Shown: piece after piece, positions 10,338 to 22,054 of the stretch
Position numbering within the stretch: the first letter of the stretch is position 1
How the letters are laid out: each line of letters begins with the position of its first letter
Origin: Lunularia cruciata
Lineage: Eukaryota; Streptophyta; Marchantiopsida; Lunulariales; Lunulariaceae
Length of the DNA: 64,000 nucleotides
Assembly: GCA_948567375.1 (NCBI GenBank)
Contig: OX419756.1
Span: 27,134,552 to 27,198,551 of the forward strand
Reading direction: 5' to 3'
Program-made: the position numbers and the translations under genes
The notes under the pieces: generated by a model
Databases searched by the model: none
Seen by the model: the letters and a program-made list of their open reading frames with translations, nothing else
What the model was told of the DNA's origin: nothing

Positions 10338-12579
10338 CCTCACATTGGTCTCCTAATGGTACAAAGGCTCCACCCCAAGCCTATTGCACCAACTAATCTG
10401 CATGTTGCTATAATGCCTCCTCTAAACTCCACAATAGAACATCCAAGGTGGATGGAACCATCCTACTTGTACTCCAAATCCGAGCAATCTCCTCTGCTAC
10501 TAGATTATCTTCTATACAAGCGTTCCACTCCAATAAGTCACCAAGCCAAGTAACAAAACCATTGAAAGCTAAAACTAATGCCGCCATAAACCACTAGTTG
10601 CTAAGTGGATCCCATGCTCCTCAACCAAGTCAACTCCACTATCAACCTCCTTTACTCTAGTAGTAGGAACCACATTATCCCTACTCTTCCAAAGAGTGGC
10701 AGCCAATTGGAATATTGGAGCTGGGTCAGCTCCTAAGGTATATATTTCACTATTTGAGAATAATAAAAAGCACATAATCAACTAAGCCGACCTCAACATC
10801 AAGCTAGACTCAATCAGAGTAGTAGTAGGTGGTTGACTAGTAGGTAGTCCATCATGCACCCTATCACTACCTACCACACCTACACTAGGTTGTCTAGGAG
10901 CCATGGATGTCATCTGTAGTGCCTTAGAGAGTGTAAAAGACTAGGGAAGTCTAACTTGTCTACTAGCCTCTCTTCTCTATGGGTCCAATTCCATTGATGC
11001 ACCTCTAGGATTTAAAGCATGTATTGCACTCCTAGTCACTACGATAGAGGCATCTACTTGTCTTGCTCTGCACATGAAATCCAAAAGATCTCTATCACTA
11101 ACATATGAGGTAGAAGCCTCAACACTTGAATCTGATCTCCTCTAAGCTATGGCCATCCTAGCCAATATTTGCTCTAATTGCTCAATCCAAGTGGCCATGG
11201 TTGTATTGGAAGGAAAGGTAGGTAATGCACTCCTACCAAGTGTGGATCCTCTACCACCTCATCCTCCATGACCTGGAGCTCCTCTACCACCTACCATAGC
11301 AACCCTACCACTCCGTAACTCTAGATGTAAGGCAAAGCATTGGTCATTGGTGTGGCCAAATCTATGGCAATGCTCACATTGCTTTGTGCGGGCTGTGATG
11401 CACCAGAGGTATTAGTTCCATTGCCCTAAGTGCACTCTCTCTTGTGGTGAGGTCCACCACAAGTCCAACAAGCAACATCATCACTCACTGGCTATTGTTG
11501 AGCCAAAAATAGAGGTAAGGGTCTAGCTACACTAAGCCCTCCACTTGCTCTATAGGATGTGAGCTATCCACCCTATCCTCAAAAACCAACATGGCATGGT
11601 GGACTCTATTGCACTCTAGAAGAAATAACAACTATGGATAAGATCTCACTACCAAATCTAGATTTCATCCTCTCTCCTCCACCATATTGAGCTCAATACA
11701 CTCAACCAAACTAAAGACCATTGCTAGAGTAGGCAAAGTAACCTATAACAACATAGCATCACAAACTCTACATCATAACTCCTTGACTAAAATCCAATAC
11801 CAAAAGTGGAGTGCCTGAGGCTTAGTAATTCCTTAAGTAAAACTGATCATATGTCTCATGCAAGTGTATGCCTCACGTAGGCTCTCTCTAGCCTTTAGGT
11901 GAAACTCCTACAAGCTCCATGGCTTGTCAATCTGCACTCCCTGGTAGTTCTACCTCAAACACTAAAAGAACTTCACCATGGGGTTAAATTCTGGTACTAC
12001 ACTCCCTCCTGTAGTAGTATCTCCACTTGTAGTAGCACCATCTCCAAGAGATCCACCAATGATACTAGAGCTAGAACTTGTGGGTATTGTTGATTTACCC
12101 CTAAAAATTGAGCCTAAAGTGATGGAGACATAGTTCAAAGAGCAATATTGTCTCCATAGCTCAATCTCTTCCAAGTGAGCTCTCCTAAACTCATGGTCGT
12201 CATCCATTGGTGGACCCTCCAAGTGCTAAATAAACCATGCCATGAAGGGTGTGAACAAAGTTGAGTTTCGTATCTATTTTAGATCACACCAACTATCAAA
12301 CTCTTGGATGAAGTCATCCAACTCAATGGTACCCAATGTAACAAAGCAACCCTTGGAGCCTTTGGAGACTCCATATATCTCATCTATGTCCCACAACAAT
12401 GGTGTAGACATACCAACTACACTCTCAATTGAATTAGCTCCTATGTCAAACTCTAACTCAAAGTCAATATCCTTCCTCATTAGGACCTGAGATAAAGACT
12501 GATATTGAGTGTCACTTTGGGTAAACCCACTACGTCCTACAACACTCTCTCCTCTAGAATCCTCAAAGAAATCCATCAT
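10338..12579 (-). pseudogene. Gag of element B (broken), two zinc knuckles
   Basis: The probable start is one of two adjacent ATGs at 12574-12579 (MMDFFEDS). The frame to 12274 contains TIELDDFIQEFDSWCDLK, and the frame 11962-12222 begins MEGPPMDDDHEFRRAHLEEI. Both resemble the capsid region of plant gypsy gag proteins. After a Ser/Thr/Gly-rich linker and several stops come two nucleic-acid-binding knuckles: CWTCGGPHHKREC (11432-11470) and CEHCHRFGHTNDQC (11337-11378). The remaining part, including the frame at 10575-10781, is degenerate. The protein would package element RNA; it is not intact here. Confidence 0.78.
11337..11378 (-). other. CCHC zinc knuckle codons in gag of element B
   Basis: The minus strand encodes C-X2-C-X4-H-X4-C (CEHCHRFGHTNDQC), the nucleocapsid zinc knuckle. 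It identifies the surrounding sequence as gag although the long frame is lost. Confidence 0.85.
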
Positions 12580-12968
12580 GACAAAGTAACCAAAAATTAC
12601 AACCTGCACCCAGAACCACCATAAGTACCCCACCAAGTGCCAACACCACCAAGTGCCAACATACCAACTAAATATCACCCACTAATGTAACTCTAATTAC
12701 AACAACTATACTAGAGGAAAGGGCAACCTATAACCTACTATCACAACATGCACTCTTACGGTCTATAGGTCATTACTTCCTACCTCACCAAAGAGAAACA
12801 TAGGTAATCTGATTGGTCATCACTCCAGCCTCACTATTGAGAGCACACCAAAACACCAACGCTCTAAAGTTAGTGCACCTCACACAAACAGGAAGCAAAG
12901 AATGGAAGGAGTCCAATCATAAGAAATCTACATGAAACTCTCCATCTCATAAATCAATATTGGACTAA

Positions 12969-12979
12969 CTTTGTTACCA
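12969..12979 (-). other. Primer-binding site of element B
   Basis: The minus strand reads TGGTAACAAAG two bases inside a CA dinucleotide. It resembles the initiator-Met primer site TGGTATCAGAG and lies about 390 bases upstream of the gag ATG, as expected for the leader of a gypsy element. Confidence 0.6.
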
Positions 12980-12981
12980 TT

Positions 12982-14310
12982 TGGCATTTGATATAATAGG
13001 AGTTATCTACTTTAGCTAACTTAGTAGTTATCTTCTTAAGCTACCAAGATCACCAAGAATGCAATCAAACTATCTCTCCTAGCCAAGCTATAGGTGTATA
13101 GGTAATAGTGGAACAATCACTATGACAACAGGTGAGGATGGACCAATTGGCTAGAGCACTAGTCAAGGAGCCAAAGATTTAGGAGTCAAACATTGTTGTG
13201 CACAATCTAGTATGGTGGGTAGATTTTGCCAAACAATAACCAAAACCAACTCTAAACTAGCTAGCCTCACGCCAACAAGTTGGCTTGTTGACCCTTCTAG
13301 GCCCTTGTACACTCTCATAGCCATATGTCTCTAAACATTGATATTCAACCAAATAAGGCCTTTCTTCTTGCCACTTTGAACCCACTCCAAATCTACCAAA
13401 CCTCCTCCAACTCTGGCCAAGCTTCTCCAACTCAAGCCAAAATTTCACATAAATCTGATGCTAATCTCTAAATTTTGTTGACTGCCAAATCCTCCGCTAA
13501 TTCTCCACTCAAGCTAAATTGAAAAGATGGGGTTCTCCAAATCACAAATTCACAGGGATGTGTTCCCAACTCCACCTTCAATTTCACTTTCTAAGCTCAA
13601 CTCTCAACAATTGGTCATGCTTTCACCTTTTGAGCTCAAAACAAACACCATTGCTTGAAATTGATTATCTTCTTAGCAAAATTTTGGCCAGCACTTCCAC
13701 ACACCGTCTGTCTCATTGCCAAATCTACATCAATTCAAAGACCTTTTGCACACTATCATTCCCAAGGAAAATTTGAATCTTGATCAAGCTACTAGCAATC
13801 AACAAGGCTTGGAAATACCACCAACATCCTCAGTGCCTACACCCAATTTCCCTCTGACCTCACTTCTCTAATGTAATCAATTTGTTCACACAACTCAAAT
13901 CACACTCAATCAAATCAATACTTGATATATCACTCAATATTTTCCAACAACTAGGTGCTGATTACAATCAAGCCACACCCACTCTAGCTAAGAGAATCCA
14001 GGTGACACTCACCGGCCTCTATCCACCATAGCCAAGAACTCAAAAGCTCAACATTAGAGAAGTGAGCTCTTTTGAGCTACACTTCAAAAATATACCACTT
14101 GGTCTCCAACCCTTACAGTCTTGTTGATGGCACATCCAACAGTGCAAACGGTGCAAGTGATGGTGGGTCCCACCATGTACTCAATACACCAAATAGAAAA
14201 TTTGACCGTCAACAAGTAGTCTATGAGTAGCTACCAAAATACTCTTGACTACCGACACTACTACTCTAGATTCCAAACAATCTATGTGCGATGAAACAAA
14301 TGGCGTGACA
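12982..14310 (-). repeat. Probable 5' LTR of element B
   Basis: Boundaries are inferred from the primer-binding site on one side and from the terminus TGGCGTGACA at 14301-14310 on the other. Read on the minus strand, that terminus is TGTCACGCC..., a common gypsy LTR start. The block then runs TG...CA over 1329 bp and has no coding sequence. No second copy is in the window, so the limits cannot be confirmed by alignment. Confidence 0.5.
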
Positions 14311-15410
14311 CCATGAACATTGTAGAGATACTTTTGATGCTAAAATGAAGGACCATCCATTCAAAGTGTCCATGTCTTATACAAAAATTATTTTGAATGC
14401 ATCTTTGGATTAGATAATCATTTGACAACATGCACTATAATATCTAAATGGGTGAGGAATTTGAGTCTACTCACTTGATATGTCAAATTGTATATGTAAA
14501 GTAAGGAATAAAAATTCTTCAATTCAAACATGTATTTTTTTTGAATATAATCTTATTCTATAAGCTCTAAAAGTCTATCAAGGTTATTTCTTGTTCTTTG
14601 GGAAAGCAAATGAACAAGTCTACTAACAAACATACTATTGAAAAATTTATTCTAAATAATGTTCCTTGATTAGAAGAAAAATCATAGGTAAATCTTATAA
14701 AAACATATTTTTAACTCTCTAGAATTCACATTGTTTTGTTCATGTTATCAAATATTGCTATTGGTTTAATTTGAGTTGTAAACACTATTGTTTATTTTTT
14801 CATAATTTTCTCAATAATTAGCCATTACAATGTATTTTTCTTCAATAATAGATGTTGTAATAGATGATATTTTAGTTAAAGATGTAAAAAAATCCCAAAT
14901 ATAGTAGTTTGTTATATATGCTAACTTGAATGTGTAGCTTTTTCTAGTAAATTTTAGCATTGTAATGTGGAAACCAAGGTACTTCTAAAATGATATTGTA
15001 GTGCAAAGGTGCAATTAGGAAATCTATTGACTTTATCTACTCTTGTCCAATTTGCAAAATATTGGATGAAGAGTCCAAAAAGAGTATCCTTTTCTTTATT
15101 AGCCATAGTAAGGAAACTCCTCATTAATCGTGTAATGAAAGCCTTAATATCTTTTGCAAATCTCATTTATAAATGTATTCTTGAAGTATCACAAGATACC
15201 AAAATCTTCCATGATTAATTTTTCATTATACCATAAAGAGTAAAAATATATATAAATTGAGCTCTCAATCCAATAAGAACTAATGGTGTTCTTAATGGAA
15301 AATTTTTCATAATATATACTTTTATTTTCTCATTGATTAGCTACTTTATATATTTAAGTATCAAAGTATTCTCAAGCAATTTTTGTAATTTGTAATGTAA
15401 TTTAAAAATG
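14311..15410. other. AT-rich intergenic stretch
   Basis: Very A/T-rich and CpG-poor. No recognisable gene, RNA or repeat pair seen; the only longer frames are short and overlap on opposite strands. Confidence 0.6.
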
Positions 15411-15686
15411 GAATTATAAAAAATACACCTAACAAGTTAAAATATTATAAATATACCTCAAAAAATTTGATATTTACAAAAATAGCCTTGGAGTTTACCA
15501 ACCCTTGGTGTTGGTTTGGAAGGCTAGTTTGTGGAGTTGGGTTAGTGGAGGGCAAGCCATGCCAAGGTTTGGGATTCCACATGTGATACCAACTTGGTAC
15601 CCTTCCATGAGCAACCAAGAAGTGTACCTAGTCCCTCATATTTGTCTTTGCGGTGCTTTTGCTTTACTCAATTTGATTTGAGCTCA
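15411..15686 (+). repeat. Left terminal inverted repeat
   Basis: Inverted copy of about 17030-17300. The outer edge is near GGAATTATAAAAAATACACC (from 15411) and the inner edge near TTTGATTTGAGCTC. Confidence 0.78.
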
Positions 15687-17029
15687 AGCAAACAACAGTT
15701 AACAATGTAGAGGACTAAGTGACAAAGAAACCAAGACAAGGACTAAGGAGAGAGGGGAGAAAGAGGAGGAAGAAAAGCATAAAGGAATTCATGGAATTTA
15801 GAGTTTGCTATAGATTTTGCTCTGCAAAAAATGGAGATCATATGGACTTGGAATTTGACTTAGCATCCAACATTATGTGTATGGTGTTCCTTTATTTAGC
15901 TTTCACATATAGATACAATGTTGCAATTGTTAAGATCTACAAAGGATTATACTCTCAAGGTTTATGATGAGAAATGGTTGTTTTTGATTGAACCTATATG
16001 CTCATTGAAATTGTCTTATTCCTTGTGTTATCTCTTCCTATTGCAAAAGTCAAGTGTTTATTGTCAAACAACTAAAGCAACTTGAAGGATATGCAAGAAT
16101 AATTAAGATTTTGTGATCAATTTACTTTGACTTACGCTTCTTATCTGGTCAACCATTCCTATTAGTGTATATAATATTATCAAGTATGATGCTCTCATTA
16201 CACAATGCAAGAATATTATTCAAAACCTGCAACTACCTTGATAGAAAGGGAAAAAAATCCGTTATGAAACAATTATTTTCAAGTCATCAGATAGAATAGT
16301 GTAATAGAAGCAGTTGATTCTCTAGCTGAATTATTACTTCTCTTCCTAAATTTTTTTTCAATTAAAAAAGAAACTGGGAAGAGAAACCCAAAGCTCACTC
16401 TTTGCTTTGGCCAACATGAATTAAGCTATCAACTCTCTCTTTAGAAAATCATAGAACTTAATTGGTGCAAGCATTTGTCCATCAAACAAAGTTCCTTAGG
16501 AGCAAGAACATGAAAACTAATCACAATCACCAAAGATTGAGATGAAAATAGAGATTGGAATCAGACAATGATTTGATGGGGCTATTGAATTCTATCAATC
16601 ATTGAACGAGGGATGCAAGACCCTATAGGCATGTAATGCTCTACTCAATAGGTTAAGTGTCTTGTGGACACACAAAGTGCATAACACCTCTCCCTACAAT
16701 ACTGGACATTTCATTTACAAAACCAAAACTCATTGGTCAGCTTATATAAATTCCTCCCCTATGTCTTTTGTACCTATGTAAGACTTGAATGATGCAAGCA
16801 TTTCTTGTGAAACAAAATTCCACATTAGCTTTACAAAAATGAATCTAGATGAAAATAGATATTCAATGCAATATGAGTAATAACCAACAAATATTAAAGA
16901 TTAAAGGTGTCAAGCACCTACTACAAGTGATAGGTTTACATGTGCCTTCTTATGTCTCCAATAATGGTAGGTGTAGGAACAATAGTTTGAGGCACTAAAG
17001 TCATAGTTTCAAGCATTGTCTATCATTTT

Positions 17030-17300
17030 CTCAAAGTCAAATCAAATTGAGTAAAGCAAAGCACCATATAGATAAGCATAAACCAACAAGTACACTTCTT
17101 GGTTGCTCACGGAAGGTACCAAGTTAGTACCACCCGTGGAACCCCAAAGCCTAACATGGCCTGCCCTCCCTTGACCAACCCCACAAACCAACCCACCACA
17201 CACTCTCCAAGGCTTGATAAATCCCAAGGCTACTTTTGTAAATATCAAATTGTTTATGTTTATAATATATATATTTGTTAGGGGAATTTTTGACAATTCC
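17030..17300 (-). repeat. Right terminal inverted repeat
   Basis: Inverted copy of 15411-15686; the shared TACACTTCTTGGTTGCTCA block is at about 17091-17109. Confidence 0.78.
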
Positions 17301-20300
17301 TCTATTTTTCACTATCAACTTCAATAAGAAATCTGCATTGAATTATATGAATCTCCATGAATCACTTAGCTCATGTGTGTACAATAGTTTGAACTGCTTA
17401 TGGATGTATAAGTGCTAGCAAGATAAGAGAGATATTTTCACCAAACTATTCTATTTTAGCTTTGCAAGAAAGCTCTAGCTACTTTTTTTTGGTTGACAAC
17501 TCTAAATTAACTTTATCTTATATACTACATCACTAATTTGTGTGAAGAGATGATTTGTCTTGTGGTCACGTATAAATATGCATAGAAATAAATGAATATA
17601 ACAAAGGAGTATTTTCAGTAATATTAAAGTAAGAAAGTGGAAATTTTCTTACACAAGATATTATTATAAAAATTGCGTATCTCTTGATATGGAGTAGTTT
17701 TATACAAAAAAGTGAAGGTTGCAACTTTGGAGTAAAAACGGATATAAGGAAGTGTATAAACAAGAAAGTACCTACTAATGAGAACAATAGGATTATGTGA
17801 AATTATTAATTATTTGAAATAGATGAACAAGGAAAATAATTAGTTTTCATGCATGTTAATGGGATCTTTGAGTTATGTGAGGTTATTTTTCCATACTAAG
17901 AATGAAAAATCAATGGCTTTTAACAAGTGTACTAGGTATTCTATTTAACAACTAGAATAATTGATTGAATCGAACAACTTTGAAACTCCTCTAGACCTCA
18001 ATACATTGCTTGGATTGATATTCTTTTACTAAGGAAAAGTGTTCTACAAGAAGTAGGTATCAACATGATTACAAGACCTACCAATGGCAAGATTTAGCAC
18101 TTGTTGCCGGTAGAAGAAGAATCCACAGATCGTTAAACAATAAGAATTTTTATCTGGTACATTTGTGGAGTTGTCCGAGTTAACTCATCATTGCCTCTTA
18201 TCCTTTTGAGGCTTGAAATGGATTGAAATGTTGACATAAAATATTGTATGATGACATCCCGTGTAATTTGATTCTTCATTTTGCCCTTGAGAGTAAATAT
18301 TATTCTAGTGAGATAAAAGATTCAGTTCAATCTTTGAAAAAGCATTATAGAATCTTAATCAAATATTTAGAATCATAAAATATCATACAACTCAAACAAT
18401 CTAAATAAAACATTATCATTACAAAAATATTCAATCACCAGAAACTCAGTACTTATTGATAATTGATGTAGTTTTGGACCTTGTTTTTGGGACATTTGAG
18501 AACATCAAATATTTAGGGCAATCTACTTGGAAGATGATATAGTATAGGTCACATGTGTAATAATCGTACCTGGCAAAATTAGTGAATTATTGCTCAAAAT
18601 GATCTAGAGATCTGACATAAACGAAATGGACTTTGAGGATACATTATCGAGTTTTATATCCCGGCTCCGCACAACCTCCGCCAGAGGGAAACGGGGACTA
18701 TCTAGTTCGCTGTGTTGTAGAAAACCGTTCGAATCAAGAAAATAATTTTGACTACACGAATCAGGATAGATTCACTTGTCTATTAAAGGGTATATCATAT
18801 ATTTCCCATGTGATCTTAAACACTTAGTTGCTTTTGAGACTATTTTTACACCAAGTTGATTTTTAAAGTCCATACCAATAAGTCACATTTATCAAATTAC
18901 ATCAAATTGACAAAATTAATGGTATTGCTTGGAGTTCAAAGGACTCTTAACTACCATCTACACTACATCTGGTATTCAGTATTCAACTTCAACTTCAACT
19001 AGTATTCAACTTCTCCCATCGTTGGCACGTCCGTCTAATTGAAAGGATTATACACCTGCCGATTCAACGACTTATAAACATAAGATCTATATTATGGATA
19101 CTCCAGCCATCTTTTCCTTGTGCTTTTAGTAATCTGTTCCTTGTGTTTTTGGTACCGTATGATAATCAAAATTTAATAAAGACAAAGAAAGGCGACAATG
19201 TAGAACCCACGAAGGACCGGAAGACCACCCTCAAGGTAAAGACAAAAGAGATAAAATGGGGCTAGGTTCCAATAGTATTGATACAGAAAATATGCACTAT
19301 TGCATCTAAGATATTCAGGTTAAGTAGTAAAGTTTAGAAACTATTGGAATATCCTAAGAAACATCACTTAGTGCGATTGTACTTTTATTGATTATACCAG
19401 TAGAGCAATAGACACAAAGCATAAGAATGAGATTGGTACCCTTGCGTTTAACATGATAAGCTCTTCCTGTAAATTGAATGAAAATGGTATCTAAAACGAT
19501 AAACTCTTGAGGCAAATTGGAAAAAAAAGATATTTAAATATTGGATGGTATTGGTCATATTGGTTGGTTCAAATTCTTATGCTTCATAAGATAGAGACCT
19601 ATACTTGTTTCATGATAAAATTTCTCTTTTATTCACAAAACTTTTTTGTTGACCAATAGTGACTATTTGTGGTATATTCAAATCCAAGTTATTCATTAAT
19701 AATTGCTTTGTTAAAATTGATTTTCTAAATATTTCTATACTAATTTACATTTAATATATTTTGGATAACATATATTCATTGCTCTCTAGAGTGCAGTGGT
19801 GGATGCAATCCATAGAAGAAGAATCATATTAGGTGAAGTTTCTTCAAATGTTCCAATTGTGTGTATATCGTACTCCAATGTGATATGAGCTTGGAACCTT
19901 GTGCCCGGATCTTGTTCGGCCTTCAATATTAAGGAATGAGATTTCACTTCTGGAGAGTACGGCATGTACAATATGGGTCTTCCGAAGTCCCAAGTTTTAT
20001 CTAGAACATATTTTGGGCGGATGTTTCACATACCCCAAACAAACTCGGCATACAGTATTGTGTTAATTGAATGTTTCGATGCTTCTCCGATAACAGTTTT
20101 ACAATGATAGTCCCAAAATCTATTCTTCTTCTTCTTTCTTATACTCCGAGTGATGATTCTAAGTCTGAGTGATTCACGGATTTCCCCATCACTGTAGAAT
20201 GTTCATGCAAGTCGGTCCTGTAGGCAGAAAAGCAGGAAGGGCAGATCTATGCTACAGTACAGTAGATGGGTAATGATGTGTATCCAGAGGATCTGTTTCC

Positions 20301-22054
20301 CAGAATCTGATATGGAGGAGTATCAATATTGTCGTCCACGGCAGCCCAAATGTATGAGACCGGGGTCTGGGAAAGCGTGCGGGGCTGTAAAATATGATTT
20401 CAATGTCAGTACAAAACATGACCAGAAAAATTAAACGAGGGCGATCTAAAGGACCACTGGTGCTGATGTAGCATAGGTAAACTACGGTACTGTGCAGAAT
20501 CCTTGTGCGCAGAGCTATTGGGACAGTAATCAAAGTCTCTTTCTCTGGGGAGACTCTTTGACTTCAAAAGATTGGAGAAATGGGGCTCAGGCTTATTAAT
20601 GTAGATCAATCACCGGGTTCATGACTGCTGCCTGAATCATGTGAATAACTGATGGATAGGACAGTCAAGACTAGGTTAAAATAATATCTACCCGTGGATT
20701 AATTGTCAACTGTTGCTGCTGCTTGAGAGATGATACTGATGGAATAGAAAGAGTAAAATGTTGCAGGGTTTGAAATTGCAATGAATTCTTTATACACGGG
20801 CTTAAAAGATTCTTACTTTCATATTTTCAAGGAAGAAACAATGAGCGAATTGAATTTGGTCGGAGACTCCTACACACGAGCTAGAGGATGACACCATAGG
20901 CTTGTGTACAGGTCATCCAAACGCCGCATTCCTTTGGAGTTTTTGTAGCCCCAGGGGGGCTTAAGCTCTACAAGAGGTCTTCACCGGGCCACTTCAATAT
21001 GATATTGGCAATTTTTATAAATTTCTTATCGCTGTCCTTATTCGAAATTTTATCTCGAGAAGCTCGTGTTCACCCCACCTTACCTGTCTCATCTCACATA
21101 ACGGAAGCCACCCGCCATGCGAACCAGTCATCTAAGCTAAAGCAGAACCGAGCATATCATGTCAATATCCAGGCAGTGGCGGACTGCCAATCAACCGTAG
21201 TCTTTTCTGTGCTGCTCCAGGGCACAGGTTCGCAACATGCTTCTTTCCCTTTCCCATCGGAGTGGCTCTTGCAGGTGTGTTTTATGGTAAACCCCAAAAA
21301 CAAATCTCTTCGTCTTCATTAGACTGAACTGGACTGGACTCCGGCCTGACGCTGTGCGTGCTGTGACCGCGGGCTTGCCATACACCCACGAAGCTGGGGC
21401 CTTCATGCGCTGCTTAGTTTGATGTGGAACGACAACGAGAGGTGGTCCTACAGCGCTGATTTTGGTAAAAATCGCTCCCCGACCTCTCTCCGCGGTGAAG
21501 CTCCCCACGGAGGTACTTCCCTAACTGCACACATCAACGAAAATTATTGCAGCGTGCATAACAACAAAGGTAGCAGCTAACATCTGGTCAACCTTCTGCG
21601 ACTGGTAAGCAGATCACGGTGCTGAATACTCATGAATTATGACATGCTTCCAGAAGAATCAACTATCTGGTGTACTCCATCTCCTATAAAAACCTGATAG
21701 ACCAAGATTGAGTAGTGCTAGCGCTGCCCTATCTTCATACCGCAAGTGACTTACACTTCAAGATACGTGCTCAACTCCCGAGGATGTTTCCAGGCGATTG
21801 CAGTGGAAAGCAACCTATTATCAGCAACACGTTATCATTCAATTCCCATATCAAGTTATTAACTATGATTTTGAAGACTCAAACAACCAATCTCCGGTGT
21901 CTGGCACTTGAAAGATCAGTATTTGGACAAACGCATGATCTCGAAGGAGAATAGGGTCATATCGGAAATCAACCAGCCTGAATTCGAACTAGCTTTTAAA
22001 ATCCTTCATCCAGGAGTGCAATTGGAAATGGGATCGGAGATCTTTACTTCACAG
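17301..22054. other. Intergenic stretch, no assigned gene
   Basis: AT-rich to about 20.1 kb, then more mixed in composition and richer in CpG. It contains two dispersed-repeat pieces (about 19190-19290 and 19770-19870) that recur near 35.5 kb and 61.1 kb. No coding region is recognised. Confidence 0.55.
19190..19290 (+). repeat. Dispersed repeat, copy 1 (partner near 35530)
   Basis: Shares an ordered series of short blocks with about 35530-35635: AAGGCGAC, GAAGGAC.GGAAGACC, CATCAAG/CTCAAG, AAATG, GGGCTA and CCAATAG. The order and spacing make a common origin likely; the family is unknown to me. Confidence 0.5.

Larger units (their letters stand above)
6702..14310 (-). mobile_element. Older Ty3/gypsy element B, right part, inactive, host of nested insertions
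   Basis: Minus-strand order from right to left: probable 5' LTR (12982-14310), primer-binding site (12969-12979), gag with two zinc knuckles (12579 to about 11230), degenerate gag/protease sequence, reverse transcriptase (about 8100-7530), then the RT connection and RNase H (7530-6900). At 6701 element A interrupts it, so integrase and the other LTR should lie to the left of A, outside the window. A solo LTR of the A family splits it at 9742-10337. Its coding sequence differs strongly from element A, so it is a separate gypsy lineage. In-frame stops occur throughout. Confidence 0.82.
15411..17300. mobile_element. Non-autonomous DNA-transposon-like element with ~270-bp terminal inverted repeats
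   Basis: Bases 15411-15686 are repeated in inverted orientation at about 17030-17300. Landmarks in the same order on opposite strands include GAATT near the outer end, ACCTAACAA/CCCTAACAA, TTTGATATTTACAAAA, CCTTGG, the GGCAAGCCATG-like block, TACACTTCTTGGTTGCTCA, and AATTTGATTTG at the inner end. Identity is roughly three quarters by eye, with small indels. The 1.35-kb interior has no recognisable transposase; the frame at 15719-15967 has no family I know. Long inverted repeats with a non-coding core suggest a Mutator-like or foldback element. I could not define a target-site duplication. Confidence 0.72.

Noticed and set aside
18640-18830. Plus-strand frame near 18633-18827 as an organellar gene fragment
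   Set aside because: Composition differs from the flanks, but I could not match it to any organellar protein or RNA.
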